Shown here one piece after another: positions 53,549 to 62,467 of a stretch of DNA of 64,000 bases. Origin of the DNA: Candidatus Cloacimonetes bacterium HGW-Cloacimonetes-3 (GTDB lineage: Bacteria; Cloacimonadota; Cloacimonadia; Cloacimonadales; Cloacimonadaceae); assembly GCA_002840645.1 (NCBI GenBank), contig PHBO01000001.1:62001-126000 (forward strand). Reading direction: 5' to 3'. The notes under the pieces were generated by a model. That model searched no databases, was not told the origin of the DNA, and saw only the letters and a list, made by a program, of their open reading frames with translations. The stretch's first letter is position 1, and each line of letters opens with the position of its first letter. The position numbers and the translations under genes are program-made.

Positions 53549-53865
53549 ACATATCTGGCAAGCAGAGAGAAGCATAGAAAGGTAGAGGGTCATGCTTGAT
53601 TTGGAATGAATAAAAGGTGTCCTTGCAGGCATTATGTTGTTCAATAGGGCGAACGCCCTTCACCCCCTGCATAAAAAAAATTTACACACCCCTAACTGCT
53701 TTACACACAATCTGATAATCTGCACTTTTGTCTGTGTTTTTGTGGCTTAGCTAAAAATAAATCCAAAATCTGTCCCCAAAACCCAATTCTGTCCCCCACA
53801 CCATTATGAAGGCAAGATTTTCCGGAAAGCAAAAAGCCTATCATAAAACAGACAGGAGAAAAACC
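53549..53865. other. Gap after hsdR
   Basis: No gene is visible. A short hairpin GGGCG-AA-CGCCC lies around 53647-53658. Close to the next gene is AGGAG at 53854-53858, its ribosome site. Confidence 0.4.
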
Positions 53866-54522
53866 ATGAAAGTACAATTCAAGTACGGAATCAAGACCTA
53901 TTCGGGCACAGCAGATGAGATGACCTATGGCAGCTACCGCGATGGCAGCGTGTGCATAGGACGCAAGTATGTGGTGCCGAGCTTAACAGCCCAGAATACC
54001 AGTTTGGGCGCAAAGTTGAAAAACCTGGCAGATGTATTCGGTGATTGTTCCAGCGGCTACAAGGACTTAACAAATCTTCAATCATTATACTTAACCAGCA
54101 CAGAAAGAAAGATCACACTACAAGGTGCAGTATGTATCAGCTCCGGAGTGCTCCCAAAGGATACGATTTTACTCTCATCCAGAGCACTAATAGGTTATGT
54201 GGCACTTGTTACACAACCATCAGTTATTAACCAGGGGTTTATTGCAATGAAGTGTATAAATCCATTTCATACATACTTTTTGCTGTTATGGACGATTAAC
54301 AACATTGATAACATAAAGCAGTATGCCAATGGGTCAACTTTCTTGGAGATAAACAAAGAGAACTTCAGAAAGATTGAGATTCCTATACCTTCTAATAAGG
54401 TTATGATGGAGAATAATGCAATATGCCGACCCTTGTTTGAGAATATGAAACAACTCTCTGAGAGCACTCATAAACTAATTGAGACTAAAAACATAATACA
54501 AGCTGAAATGTTGGGGCAATAG
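53866..54522 (+). pseudogene. Chimeric reading frame ending in an HsdS half-TRD remnant
   Basis: 218 residues from ATG 53866 (AGGAG upstream). The first ~70 residues (MKVQFKYGIKTYSGTADEMT ... FGDCSSGYKDL) resemble no HsdS part and come from an unrecognised small protein. From about LYLTSTERKITLQGAVCISS on, the sequence is the second half of an HsdS TRD: LLSSRALIGYVALVTQPSV, INQGFIAMK, ANGSTFLEINKENFRKIEIP. The joint lies near 54080. It reads as a recombination product that can serve as a TRD donor but lacks most of a specificity subunit, so it is unlikely to work alone. Confidence 0.65.
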
Positions 54523-54550
54523 AGGATTTGCATGTTTTATGCAAGAAAGT

Positions 54551-54586
54551 ATGGACAAGATGAACACAATGGACGTGATGGACTTA
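54551..54586 (+). repeat. ATGGACNNN 9-nt repeat, intergenic array
   Basis: Four exact 9-nt units (ATGGACAAG, ATGAACACA, ATGGACGTG, ATGGACTTA) lie just before the four-helix-bundle gene. The same unit recurs within that gene. Confidence 0.8.
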
Positions 54587-54622
54587 ATAAGGATTGTACA
54601 CAAAATTAAGTGAGTGTGAGAT

Positions 54623-55339
54623 ATGACACAAACTACTAAGAATATACCAGCACCTGAGCCACTATTGCCCAAGCATGGAGGTTACCGAAAGCTAAAGAGC
54701 TTCCAGCTATCACAACTTATCTATGACATCACGGTGCGGTTTTGTGACCGCTATATTAGCAAATTTAGCAGAACACATGACCAGATGGTACAAGCTGCCC
54801 GTTCCGGAGTGCAAAACATCGCCGAGGGCAGCCAGACAAGCGGGACATCCAAGAAAACCGAACTTAAGCTAACCAATGTTGCCAGAGCCAGCTTGGAAGA
54901 ACTGAAGCTGGATTATGAGGACTACCTCAGGCAAGGTGGATTTAGGCTGTGGGCAGAGGATGAGCCACTGCGTATGGCTTTGGTGCAGAGAAGGTGCAGC
55001 ACGGCAGATGAGGTTGCAGCTTGGGTGAAGCAAGTGAGGGACGGGTATCATGGACAGAATGGACAGGATGGACTACATGGACAGATTGGACAGGACAAGC
55101 TAGGAGATACGTTGGGTGAGTCCATAAAGTCCATAAAGTCCATTGCAGATACTCCCGCATCTGTCACCAATCCTCCCAGATATGCAGAAATAGCAGCAAA
55201 CGCAGCCTTGGTGCTTATAGGGGTTGCTACTACATTGTTGGATAGGCAGCTTAAAGCACAGGCAGATGCTTTTCTCAAAGATGGCGGATTTACAGAAAAG
55301 CTATACAAAACCAGGCAAAATGCCAGAAGCAAGGTTTGA
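54623..55339 (+). CDS. Four-helix-bundle protein with C-terminal suffix domain
   Basis: 238 residues. Residues ~25-115 match the S23/four-helix-bundle family (FQLSQLIYDITVRFCDRYI; QMVQAARSGVQNIAEGSQ; TNVARASLEELKLDYEDYL), and the tail (~180-238) fits the separately recognised four-helix-bundle suffix domain. The linker (~140-172) is built from a 9-nt repeat and reads HGQNGQDGLHGQIGQD. Relatives are found in rRNA intervening sequences, as Avd in diversity-generating retroelements and as orphans; no reverse transcriptase or variable repeat is seen here, so the function is open. The ribosome site is weak. Confidence 0.75.
   Translation: MTQTTKNIPAPEPLLPKHGGYRKLKSFQLSQLIYDITVRFCDRYISKFSRTHDQMVQAARSGVQNIAEGSQTSGTSKKTELKLTNVARASLEELKLDYEDYLRQGGFRLWAEDEPLRMALVQRRCSTADEVAAWVKQVRDGYHGQNGQDGLHGQIGQDKLGDTLGESIKSIKSIADTPASVTNPPRYAEIAANAALVLIGVATTLLDRQLKAQADAFLKDGGFTEKLYKTRQNARSKV
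55050..55143. repeat. ATGGACNNN repeat array with an inverted tail, inside the four-helix-bundle gene
   Basis: Five forward units at 55050-55094 (ATGGACAGA, ATGGACAGG, ATGGACTAC, ATGGACAGA, TTGGACAGG) are followed at 55120-55143 by three units in reverse orientation (GTCCATAAA type). The array could fold back on itself and stays in frame. Confidence 0.85.
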
Positions 55340-55389
55340 TTTCAAAAAGGGCTCTCATTTTTCCTAAATGAGCAGCTTAATCTTTTCAC

Positions 55390-55431
55390 CCAAAAAAAAC
55401 ACCGTCAGCGGGGGGGTGCCGACGGTGTTTT
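55390..55431 (-). terminator. Terminator of the mraY-ftsZ cluster (probably bidirectional)
   Basis: An 11-bp stem (AAAACACCGTC / GACGGTGTTTT) has A- and T-runs on both sides. On the minus strand it lies about 90 nt past the ftsZ stop and continues into a run of eight T. It can also end transcription of the convergent four-helix-bundle gene. Confidence 0.8.
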
Positions 55432-55519
55432 GTTCAGCTTTTTTACAGCTTAGGGACGTCTACCATGGTGCGACGCAGGGAAACATCGCACGTATTATAT
55501 AATGTTTTAGTAGCTAAAG

Positions 55520-56695
55520 TTAATCCAATGCCTTCAGGAATGATGGTACATCCGTTCGCAGACTTGGAATTCGGTTTGGTTCATCTGCGGAGGGTTTACG
55601 CTCTTCTTTGGGCGTGGGTTGGTTGATGTGTAATCTGGAGATAATATCTTCAATCTCGGCTTCAGGGCTTTTCTCTTGAACCGGAACGGAGGGAGTATGC
55701 ACAGGTAAACCGGGGAAATCGATCAGCTTAGTTGTGTCTTCTCTATCCAAGCCTGTTGCTATCAAGGTAACATTAATCTTACCTGTCATGTTTTCATCAA
55801 GTATAACACCCATGATTATATTGCCGGCTTTACCGGTTTCATTCACAATCACGTTGTTCACTTCTTCAAATTCGCTCATCAGGATGTCGTGCCCGGCGGT
55901 GATATTCAGCAACAAGGATTGGCAGCCCTGGAGATTCACATCGCGAAGAAGTGGATTGTCTATTGCGGATCTGGCAGCGTTTATAGCACGGTTTTCGCCT
56001 TCACCTATACCACTTCCCATCAAAGCATAGCCCATATTCTGCATCACTGCTTTCACGTCGGCAAAATCAACATTGATTAGACCGGTAACATTTATGATAT
56101 CACTTACAGCCTTTGCTGCCTCGAATAGCACATTATCTGCCTTATTAAAGGCTTCTTCCAGAGTAACTCCGGAGTAAATCTCACTAAGCTTTTCATTAGG
56201 AATCACGATAAGGGTATCCACATACTCGCGCAGGTTCCTGATACCATGATCGGCATTATCTGCTCTCTTTTTTCCTTCAAAAGGAAAAGGAGAGGTTACA
56301 ATCCCGAGGGTTAAAATGCCCATTTCGCGGGCGATTTTGGCGATTATAGGTGCTGCTCCTGTGCCGGTTCCGCCACCCATACCCGCGGCGATGAAAACCA
56401 TATCCGCACCATCCAGATTGGATTTGATTTCATCCTTGGATTCTTCTGCGCTGCGGGAACCAATATCCGGGTTTGCACCTGTTCCCAAACCGCGTGTAAG
56501 CCTTTTACCAAGCTGCATTTTCATATTGGCGCAGCTCTTGATAAGATCACTGCCATCGGTATTTGCAGCGATGAATTCCACTCCGTAAAGATTGTTGCGG
56601 ATCATAGTGTTGATAGCGTTGCCACCAGCTCCACCTACACCGATAATTTTGATGTTAGTTCCAAGTTGTGCAGCTTTGTCATCGAATTCGATCAT
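55520..56695 (-). CDS. ftsZ: Cell division protein FtsZ
   Basis: 391 residues. It has the tubulin signature GGGTGTGAAP for GTP binding, the N-terminal KIIGVGGAGGNAIN glycine-rich loop, and the T7 catalytic loop NVDFADVKAVM. A variable linker of ~50 residues leads to a conserved C-terminal peptide (DVPSFLKALD) that would bind FtsA. It forms the Z ring. It is the last gene of the cluster, 9 nt after ftsA, with a G-rich ribosome site before the ATG. Confidence 0.97.
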   Translation of the reverse strand: MIEFDDKAAQLGTNIKIIGVGGAGGNAINTMIRNNLYGVEFIAANTDGSDLIKSCANMKMQLGKRLTRGLGTGANPDIGSRSAEESKDEIKSNLDGADMVFIAAGMGGGTGTGAAPIIAKIAREMGILTLGIVTSPFPFEGKKRADNADHGIRNLREYVDTLIVIPNEKLSEIYSGVTLEEAFNKADNVLFEAAKAVSDIINVTGLINVDFADVKAVMQNMGYALMGSGIGEGENRAINAARSAIDNPLLRDVNLQGCQSLLLNITAGHDILMSEFEEVNNVIVNETGKAGNIIMGVILDENMTGKINVTLIATGLDREDTTKLIDFPGLPVHTPSVPVQEKSPEAEIEDIISRLHINQPTPKEERKPSADEPNRIPSLRTDVPSFLKALD

Positions 56696-56704
56696 TTTTC
56701 CCCC

Positions 56705-57976
56705 TTAGGTAAAGTCTTTTAGTATTTTCTTAAACATATCTGTGAATTTGCTTGATTTAAGATTGGATAAGTTAAAGCTCTTACCGCTTGTTTCAGGTTC
56801 CTGACCACATGCGTGGTAAAGAATGCCGACCACAGTGGCAAATGCAGGGTCTTCAAGCCGGCTGATCATCCCATTCAGACGGGACAGATCAGGAGTAGCT
56901 ACTTTAACATGCAGGTTAAAGGCTTCTGCCAGCACAGTGTCTATATTGGTGAGATTGGCAGTTCCGCCGCATAATACGATACCGGCAGTAACCAACTCCG
57001 GTGTGTAAAAATCCTTTGCTTTTCCATAACAGAGAGATAGCATTTCTTCCACTCTGTGCTGGATTACATGGCTAACCAGATAATGGGTTTTGCGGCTGCC
57101 TGCACGTCCGCTGATGCCGTCCACATCAAGCTCAAGGGATTGATCCACGCTGCTTGCCAGTGCGTTACCATACTCAAGCTTGATATATTCTGCATTATCA
57201 ATCGTGGTTTTAAGCCCGATGGCAAGGTCTTCGGTGATATTCTTGCCTGCCATGGGGATAACTAATATCTTTTCCAGAGAACCACGGCTGAAGATAGCAA
57301 GATCACAGGTTCCTCCGCCGATATCCAGAACAATAGCACCCAGGCGGCGTTCATCTTCATTAAGAATAGATTCTGCTAAGGCTATATGGTTCAATACAAA
57401 GTTCTCGGGATCGATGCTGTAACCTGCCAGCTCAATACACTTGCTAAGGTTACGCAAGGGAGTAAGCTCTGAGAGGATCGCATATACCTTGGCAATAAGA
57501 TGAAACCCGCTCATGTTCACAGGGTTGTGGATATCGTCCTGATTGTCGATCACAAAGTTATGCGGCAGACCGTGCAGGATACGGAATCTCTCGAAGCCTT
57601 TCTGGATTTTTACGCTGTTCTTAGCATCGTTGATAACTTGCTCTACATGATCCAGAGTTATTTCACCCGGTTCGTTCGGAGTTTCAGTGGGGATAGATAT
57701 TCTCCCATCACCAATATGAGTCTTGATGTGTTCACCGGTGATATTGGCATGGATGTTCTGGGCTTGAGTATTAGCTGCTTTCTCGGCATCATTTAGTGCT
57801 TTCGCAACTGTAACAGACAGAGCTTGGATATCTTTTACTATCCCCCGCTCTATCCCCTCGGATTGAGTTTCACCGATACCCAATATCTCTAAGCGTCCGC
57901 CCCCTACCTCTTTGGCAATGATGGCGCGAACAAAGGAAGAGCCGATGTCCAATGCAGTTATTATATTACTTTTCAT
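56705..57976 (-). CDS. ftsA: Cell division protein FtsA
   Basis: 423 residues. The actin-like fold is visible: ITALDIGSSFVRAIIAKE (phosphate 1), LGAIVLDIGGGTCDLAIF (phosphate 2) and GIVLCGGTANL (adenosine). The C-terminal residues (FTDMFKKILKDF) form the amphipathic membrane-targeting helix. It tethers FtsZ to the membrane. It overlaps ftsQ by 4 nt. Confidence 0.95.
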   Translation of the reverse strand: MKSNIITALDIGSSFVRAIIAKEVGGGRLEILGIGETQSEGIERGIVKDIQALSVTVAKALNDAEKAANTQAQNIHANITGEHIKTHIGDGRISIPTETPNEPGEITLDHVEQVINDAKNSVKIQKGFERFRILHGLPHNFVIDNQDDIHNPVNMSGFHLIAKVYAILSELTPLRNLSKCIELAGYSIDPENFVLNHIALAESILNEDERRLGAIVLDIGGGTCDLAIFSRGSLEKILVIPMAGKNITEDLAIGLKTTIDNAEYIKLEYGNALASSVDQSLELDVDGISGRAGSRKTHYLVSHVIQHRVEEMLSLCYGKAKDFYTPELVTAGIVLCGGTANLTNIDTVLAEAFNLHVKVATPDLSRLNGMISRLEDPAFATVVGILYHACGQEPETSGKSFNLSNLKSSKFTDMFKKILKDFT

Positions 57977-58740
57977 TTGTTTCCTGCCTTTACTACTACT
58001 TGATTCTTGAAACGCAGGTCAACGACACTGCGACGATCGATGTTACCGTTATCCTGAACAAAGACATAGCGCTTAAGCTGGCTGGCAAGATCTTCATCAG
58101 AAGGAATAATTCTGGTGCCATGCTTGGCATCAATGATATTAACGGTGTTATCAATCAGATAATACTCTGAGATAAGAGGAAGAAAATCAGGTGCTTCCTT
58201 AGCAATACGCTGATGCAGGTTAAGAATCCGGTTTAAGCCCGGTTTCTTAAGGCGAGTGCCAGCCTTTAACTGCTTACCGGTATAATAGGTGCTGAATATA
58301 GGAATATCTTCCGTGTAGACGGTTGAGTACTTTGCCAAAACCACGCCTTCGGCATCTATCGGGAATAAATCACCTTCAAAGCTTTTGATATAGATGATAC
58401 CTTTACGCTCTTTAACTGTTATATCCAGCGTGTGCAATAGCTTCTTGCGAAGCTTAATCTCCTTCACTCTTGAGAATCGTTTAAGATCATTCTTAACATC
58501 AGAAGAGGGAATGGAAAGCAGGTTCATTCCAATGTATCGGGAAGTGGCTTTAAGTATCAAGCTATCTGGGATAGCAGTATTGCCGGAAATGGTGATTTTC
58601 TTCAATTGGAACAAGTTAAGATTAGTAAGAGCAAGCCACGTACCGATGCCGAGAATCGTTACAATAAGTAACGAGACGAAAAAGAACAGGTAATACCTGC
58701 TATTGCCTCGGCGCTTACGCGTGCTGTTGCTATTTTCCAT
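57973..58740 (-). CDS. ftsQ: Cell division protein FtsQ/DivIB
   Basis: 255 residues. A basic N-terminus and one membrane helix (about 16-37, LFFFVSLLIVTILGIGTWLA) precede a POTRA domain (LKKITISGNTAIPDSLIL; LLHTLDITVKERKGII) and a beta domain. It belongs to the FtsQ-FtsL-FtsB part of the divisome and is placed by position between murC and ftsA. AAGGAA precedes the ATG. Confidence 0.88.
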   Translation of the reverse strand: MENSNSTRKRRGNSRYYLFFFVSLLIVTILGIGTWLALTNLNLFQLKKITISGNTAIPDSLILKATSRYIGMNLLSIPSSDVKNDLKRFSRVKEIKLRKKLLHTLDITVKERKGIIYIKSFEGDLFPIDAEGVVLAKYSTVYTEDIPIFSTYYTGKQLKAGTRLKKPGLNRILNLHQRIAKEAPDFLPLISEYYLIDNTVNIIDAKHGTRIIPSDEDLASQLKRYVFVQDNGNIDRRSVVDLRFKNQVVVKAGNK

Positions 58741-58796
58741 AGTTCCTTGTATCCAAATCCTTTAGCTTCAAAGTATCCATAATTTTAAAACAGACT

Positions 58797-60215
58797 TCAA
58801 GCTTTTAAGTTACTAAGATTTTTGACGTTAGGCTTTGTGTCAACGTTTATTTTCAACTGTGCCAATATTTCTTCTCCATACTGCCAGATGTTGCCGGCTC
58901 CCATCGTAATCAGGATGTCACCCTCTTGTAATAGAGCAAGTGTGCTGGGGATTATTTGAGCATTTTCTTCTATAAGATGCACATTGTGATGCCCTGATTG
59001 AGTGGCGGCATCAGTAATCATTTTAGCGTTCACACCAGGGATTGGCAGCTCTCGTGCAGGGTATATGGGTGCCATAATCAGGCAATCGCAGGAAAAGAAA
59101 GCTTTGCCGAACTGGAGATACATGTCGCGTGTTCGGGAGTACAGGTGGGGCTGAAAGAGAGTTACTATCCTGCGCTTAGCACTATCTTTAAACCCTTCCA
59201 GAGTAGCTTTTATCTCCGTGGGATGATGAGCGTAATCATCATATACAGTTATCCCGGCTTCTTCGCCTTTAAGTTCAAATCGGCGATAGACACCGCTGTA
59301 TTTTGCCAGACCTTCCTGTATTGCTTCAAAAGGGATATCGAGTTCCAGCCCGATTGTCGCTGCAAGCAATGAATTCTGAATGTTGTGCTTACCGGTTACG
59401 TTCATCGTTATCCGCCCGAGCTTATACGTTTTATAGCTTAGATCATAGGAAGCTTTGAAATCCTTCATTTTGATATCGCGGGCTTGGACATCTGCCTGTC
59501 TGGAAAATCCGTAGGTGACGACCTTCTTGTTTATAGAGGGCAGAATAGCCTGAACACCTGCATCATCAAGACATGCTATTACGCTTCCGAAGAATGGTAC
59601 TTTATTGGCATACTCGATAAAAGAGCTCTTGATATCATCAAGATTTCGATAGCAATCCAAATGATCTTCATCGACATTGGTTATACCTGCAATGCAAGGA
59701 GTTAGAGATAAGAAGGAATGATCGTATTCATCTGCTTCAACCACAATATACTTTCCACTGCCCATGACGTTGTTACTACCGAAGTTTTTAACCTTACCAC
59801 CAACAATTATAGTAGGATCAAGACCGGCACTTTCTAACACTAATCCAGCCATAGAAGTGGTTGTAGTCTTTCCATGTGTACCCGAGATGCCTATACTAAA
59901 GCTCATACGCGTGATCTCGGCAAGCATCTCGGCACGGCGTATCACAGGTATCCGTAAAGCCTTCGCTGCTACTATCTCCGGATTGTCGTCCTTCACAGCG
60001 CTGGATTTTACTACTACATCTGCTTCACCTATAAACAGCGGGTTATGCCCTTCGTCAATTTTTATACCCAGGCTTTCCAAATGGGCGGTAATATCGGTTT
60101 TCTTCATGTCAGAACCGGTGATCTCCAGTCCTTGATTATGTAGAAACTCAGCAATGCCACTCATTCCGATACCGCCAATACCGATAAAATGTATCTTCTT
60201 AGTTCTTCCCAGCAT
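58797..60215 (-). CDS. murC: UDP-N-acetylmuramate-L-alanine ligase
   Basis: 472 residues, the usual MurC length. It has the N-terminal Rossmann motif IHFIGIGGIGMSGIAEFL, the ATP loop GISGTHGKTTTTSMAGL and the Mur ligase motif VVEADEYDHSFL. It adds L-alanine to UDP-MurNAc in the cytoplasm. It lies 42 nt after murG and 56 nt before ftsQ. The murB and ddl genes that often follow murC are absent here. Confidence 0.96.
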   Translation of the reverse strand: MLGRTKKIHFIGIGGIGMSGIAEFLHNQGLEITGSDMKKTDITAHLESLGIKIDEGHNPLFIGEADVVVKSSAVKDDNPEIVAAKALRIPVIRRAEMLAEITRMSFSIGISGTHGKTTTTSMAGLVLESAGLDPTIIVGGKVKNFGSNNVMGSGKYIVVEADEYDHSFLSLTPCIAGITNVDEDHLDCYRNLDDIKSSFIEYANKVPFFGSVIACLDDAGVQAILPSINKKVVTYGFSRQADVQARDIKMKDFKASYDLSYKTYKLGRITMNVTGKHNIQNSLLAATIGLELDIPFEAIQEGLAKYSGVYRRFELKGEEAGITVYDDYAHHPTEIKATLEGFKDSAKRRIVTLFQPHLYSRTRDMYLQFGKAFFSCDCLIMAPIYPARELPIPGVNAKMITDAATQSGHHNVHLIEENAQIIPSTLALLQEGDILITMGAGNIWQYGEEILAQLKINVDTKPNVKNLSNLKA

Positions 60216-60257
60216 TTCTTACTCCTTGTCTGTAATTACTTTTACCTGTGTTGGGAC

Positions 60258-61331
60258 TCATTGTTTATCCCTATCCTGGATTTGCCCCAGTAAGTCATTA
60301 GTTATCTTGCTCGCAGCTTCATTGGAGGGTAGACTGCATAGTTTTGCTTTATAGTCGTCTAAGCTTCCGGCTAATGTGTCCAGAGATTCCAGAAGCGAGT
60401 TCGAGTTTAAGTATTTTTGTTCCAAGAGGAAGGCTACACCTTTATCTTGTTGCTCGATAGCATTATAATACTGGTGATTTTCTGCGGCACCGGGGAGAGG
60501 AATTAGAATTGAGGGAATCCGGTTCTCTTCCAGTTCGGCAATTGTCATGGCACCTGCTCGGGTTATGGCAATATCCACATGCTTGAGCATTTGCGCCAAA
60601 TCTGGTGAAAAGCCAAAGATGTAGAGCCCTTTAACAGCCGGATGTTTATCTGCAAACCTATGGTAAGTAGCTTTGCCGGTTTGCCAGAGTACCTGATAGC
60701 CTTTTTCAAGCAACTCCGGTAAAGCTGCATCTATCGCCTCATTAATTGCAAATGAACCTTGACTTCCGCCACTAATCATAACAATGGGCTTCAGCTCATC
60801 AAGACCTATCGAGGAAAGTTTAAAAGCAGAGGATTGGGGTGCTTGGATGGGGATACCAAAGTTTTGACACCGTGAATTACGCAGATATTTCCTGCTTGCC
60901 TCAAAAGAAATGTAAATGCACATGAAGTGTTTGGAAAGCACTCGGGTAACTAAACCCGGATAACTATTGCTTTCATGGCAGAAGAGAGGTATATGCAGCA
61001 GGAGAGCTGCAATAGCTACCGGTCCGGAGACGAATCCCCCGGTACAGAAAACTGCATCAGGTTTTTCCCGGTTTAAGATGCTTCTTGCGGTTAAAACAGC
61101 TCGAAGAAGGAGGTAGGGGAAGAGGATGTTTCTGATACTTAGGCTTCGATACAGCTTTTGAACCCTGATCACATGGAAAGAATTGCCGTCTGCAAGGGAT
61201 AAACGCTCTTCAATGCTGTTGGCATTACCGATAAAGATAGTCTCGTGGTTTTTAAGCTTCAGTTGATTTGCAATAGCAAGGGCGGGGACTACGTGTCCGC
61301 CGGTTCCACCACCGCCAAAGGCAATCTTCAC
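60258..61331 (-). CDS. murG: UDP-GlcNAc:lipid I N-acetylglucosaminyltransferase
   Basis: 357 residues, the usual MurG length. The N-terminal G-loop FGGGGTGGHVVPALA, the second G-loop MISGGSQGSFAINEA and the UDP-sugar region AITRAGAMTIAELEENRIPSI are all present. It converts lipid I to lipid II at the inner membrane. It starts with GTG, which overlaps the ftsW stop in GTGA; GGAGG lies upstream. Confidence 0.96.
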   Translation of the reverse strand: MKIAFGGGGTGGHVVPALAIANQLKLKNHETIFIGNANSIEERLSLADGNSFHVIRVQKLYRSLSIRNILFPYLLLRAVLTARSILNREKPDAVFCTGGFVSGPVAIAALLLHIPLFCHESNSYPGLVTRVLSKHFMCIYISFEASRKYLRNSRCQNFGIPIQAPQSSAFKLSSIGLDELKPIVMISGGSQGSFAINEAIDAALPELLEKGYQVLWQTGKATYHRFADKHPAVKGLYIFGFSPDLAQMLKHVDIAITRAGAMTIAELEENRIPSILIPLPGAAENHQYYNAIEQQDKGVAFLLEQKYLNSNSLLESLDTLAGSLDDYKAKLCSLPSNEAASKITNDLLGQIQDRDKQ

Positions 61332-62467
61332 ACAATCCTCCGTTTTGCACTGATGTTAAGTATCACTCCGAGGGATGCTGAGTCTATCAGAAGAGCGGAA
61401 CCGCCGTAACTAATAAACGGTAGAGTATTCCCAGTGGGAGGCAGGATCGACATCGAGACGCCGGTATTTACCAGCACATTGCAAAAAATATTCATCGCCA
61501 AACCAACACCCAAAAACTTAAGATATTGGCTTTCTTGGGAATTAGCCATGCGAAAAGCACGGAAGAAGAGAAAGGTGTGTAATCCGAAGACAATAATAGC
61601 ACCAAGAAATCCGAATTCTTCGGCAATAATAGTAAAAACATAATCTGTCCTGGCTTCAGGCAGATAATAATGTTTTGCCCTACCGCGGGCAATGCCTGTA
61701 CCGATCCAACCACCGCTTGTAAGTGCGGTTAAACTCTCTTTAACTTGGTAATCGCTATTATCTGCTTTTGATGTATTTCTATCCTTGAAAAATAAGCTGT
61801 ATTTCTTATAAGTAGTCAGCCTTGCTTTGCGATAATCTGCACCATGGGTAAGCACACCCACTCCACCTACAATTCCAATAAGTAGAATCAGGAGCAGCAA
61901 GCGTTTTTTTGCCCCGGCATAAATCAGCATTCCATACAAGGTTGCGCCTCCGATAATCAGAGTGCTTAGGTGACGTTCCAGTATTATCAAAATGAAAGTA
62001 GCTCCGGTAAGGATAATCAAGGGAGCAAAGTTTGTAGCAAACTTAGCAGGAGTAGCTTCAAGCAATTCCTCGTGTCTTTTATCCAGAATGTGAGCGAAAT
62101 AGAACACCAGTGCTACCCGAGCTAAAAAGCTGGGCTGGAAGCTAATAAAACCGAGGCTAATCTGCCTTGTTGCCCCCTTTATGGTGCTACCCTTCACAAG
62201 AACAAAAACGAGTAGTATGAGAGTTAGATATACTAAATATGGAGCAAGAAAGCGCAGTTTTTCTAAATCAAATGCATATAGAATAGCTACAGCAATGGAG
62301 AAGGAAATCAAGAAAAACAGCCCCTGCCGGTAGAAGTACATCATCGAGCTTTGCACGGAAGAAATATCCAGCATCACGATCAAGCCAACCAGGCATAGCA
62401 GCACATAGGCAAGCAGGATTAGCTTGTCAAAGCTTACTATGTATCGCTGAGCTCTATTTCTTTTCAT
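61328..62467 (-). CDS. ftsW: SEDS-family lipid II polymerase FtsW
   Basis: 379 residues with about ten membrane helices. The SEDS signatures are seen in DYVFTIIAEEFGFLGAI and in ILPPTGNTLPFISYGGSALL. Its position between murD and murG identifies it as FtsW rather than RodA. It polymerises septal peptidoglycan together with a class B PBP that is not in this window. It overlaps murD by 14 nt and murG by 4 nt. Confidence 0.93.
   Translation of the reverse strand: MKRNRAQRYIVSFDKLILLAYVLLCLVGLIVMLDISSVQSSMMYFYRQGLFFLISFSIAVAILYAFDLEKLRFLAPYLVYLTLILLVFVLVKGSTIKGATRQISLGFISFQPSFLARVALVFYFAHILDKRHEELLEATPAKFATNFAPLIILTGATFILIILERHLSTLIIGGATLYGMLIYAGAKKRLLLLILLIGIVGGVGVLTHGADYRKARLTTYKKYSLFFKDRNTSKADNSDYQVKESLTALTSGGWIGTGIARGRAKHYYLPEARTDYVFTIIAEEFGFLGAIIVFGLHTFLFFRAFRMANSQESQYLKFLGVGLAMNIFCNVLVNTGVSMSILPPTGNTLPFISYGGSALLIDSASLGVILNISAKRRIV

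Noticed and set aside
54551-55143. CRISPR array
   Set aside because: The repeat unit is 9 nt without spacers of CRISPR length; no cas gene is nearby.
54623-55339. Diversity-generating retroelement (Avd-like four-helix bundle)
   Set aside because: No reverse transcriptase, template repeat or variable repeat is visible; the suffix domain points to another subfamily.
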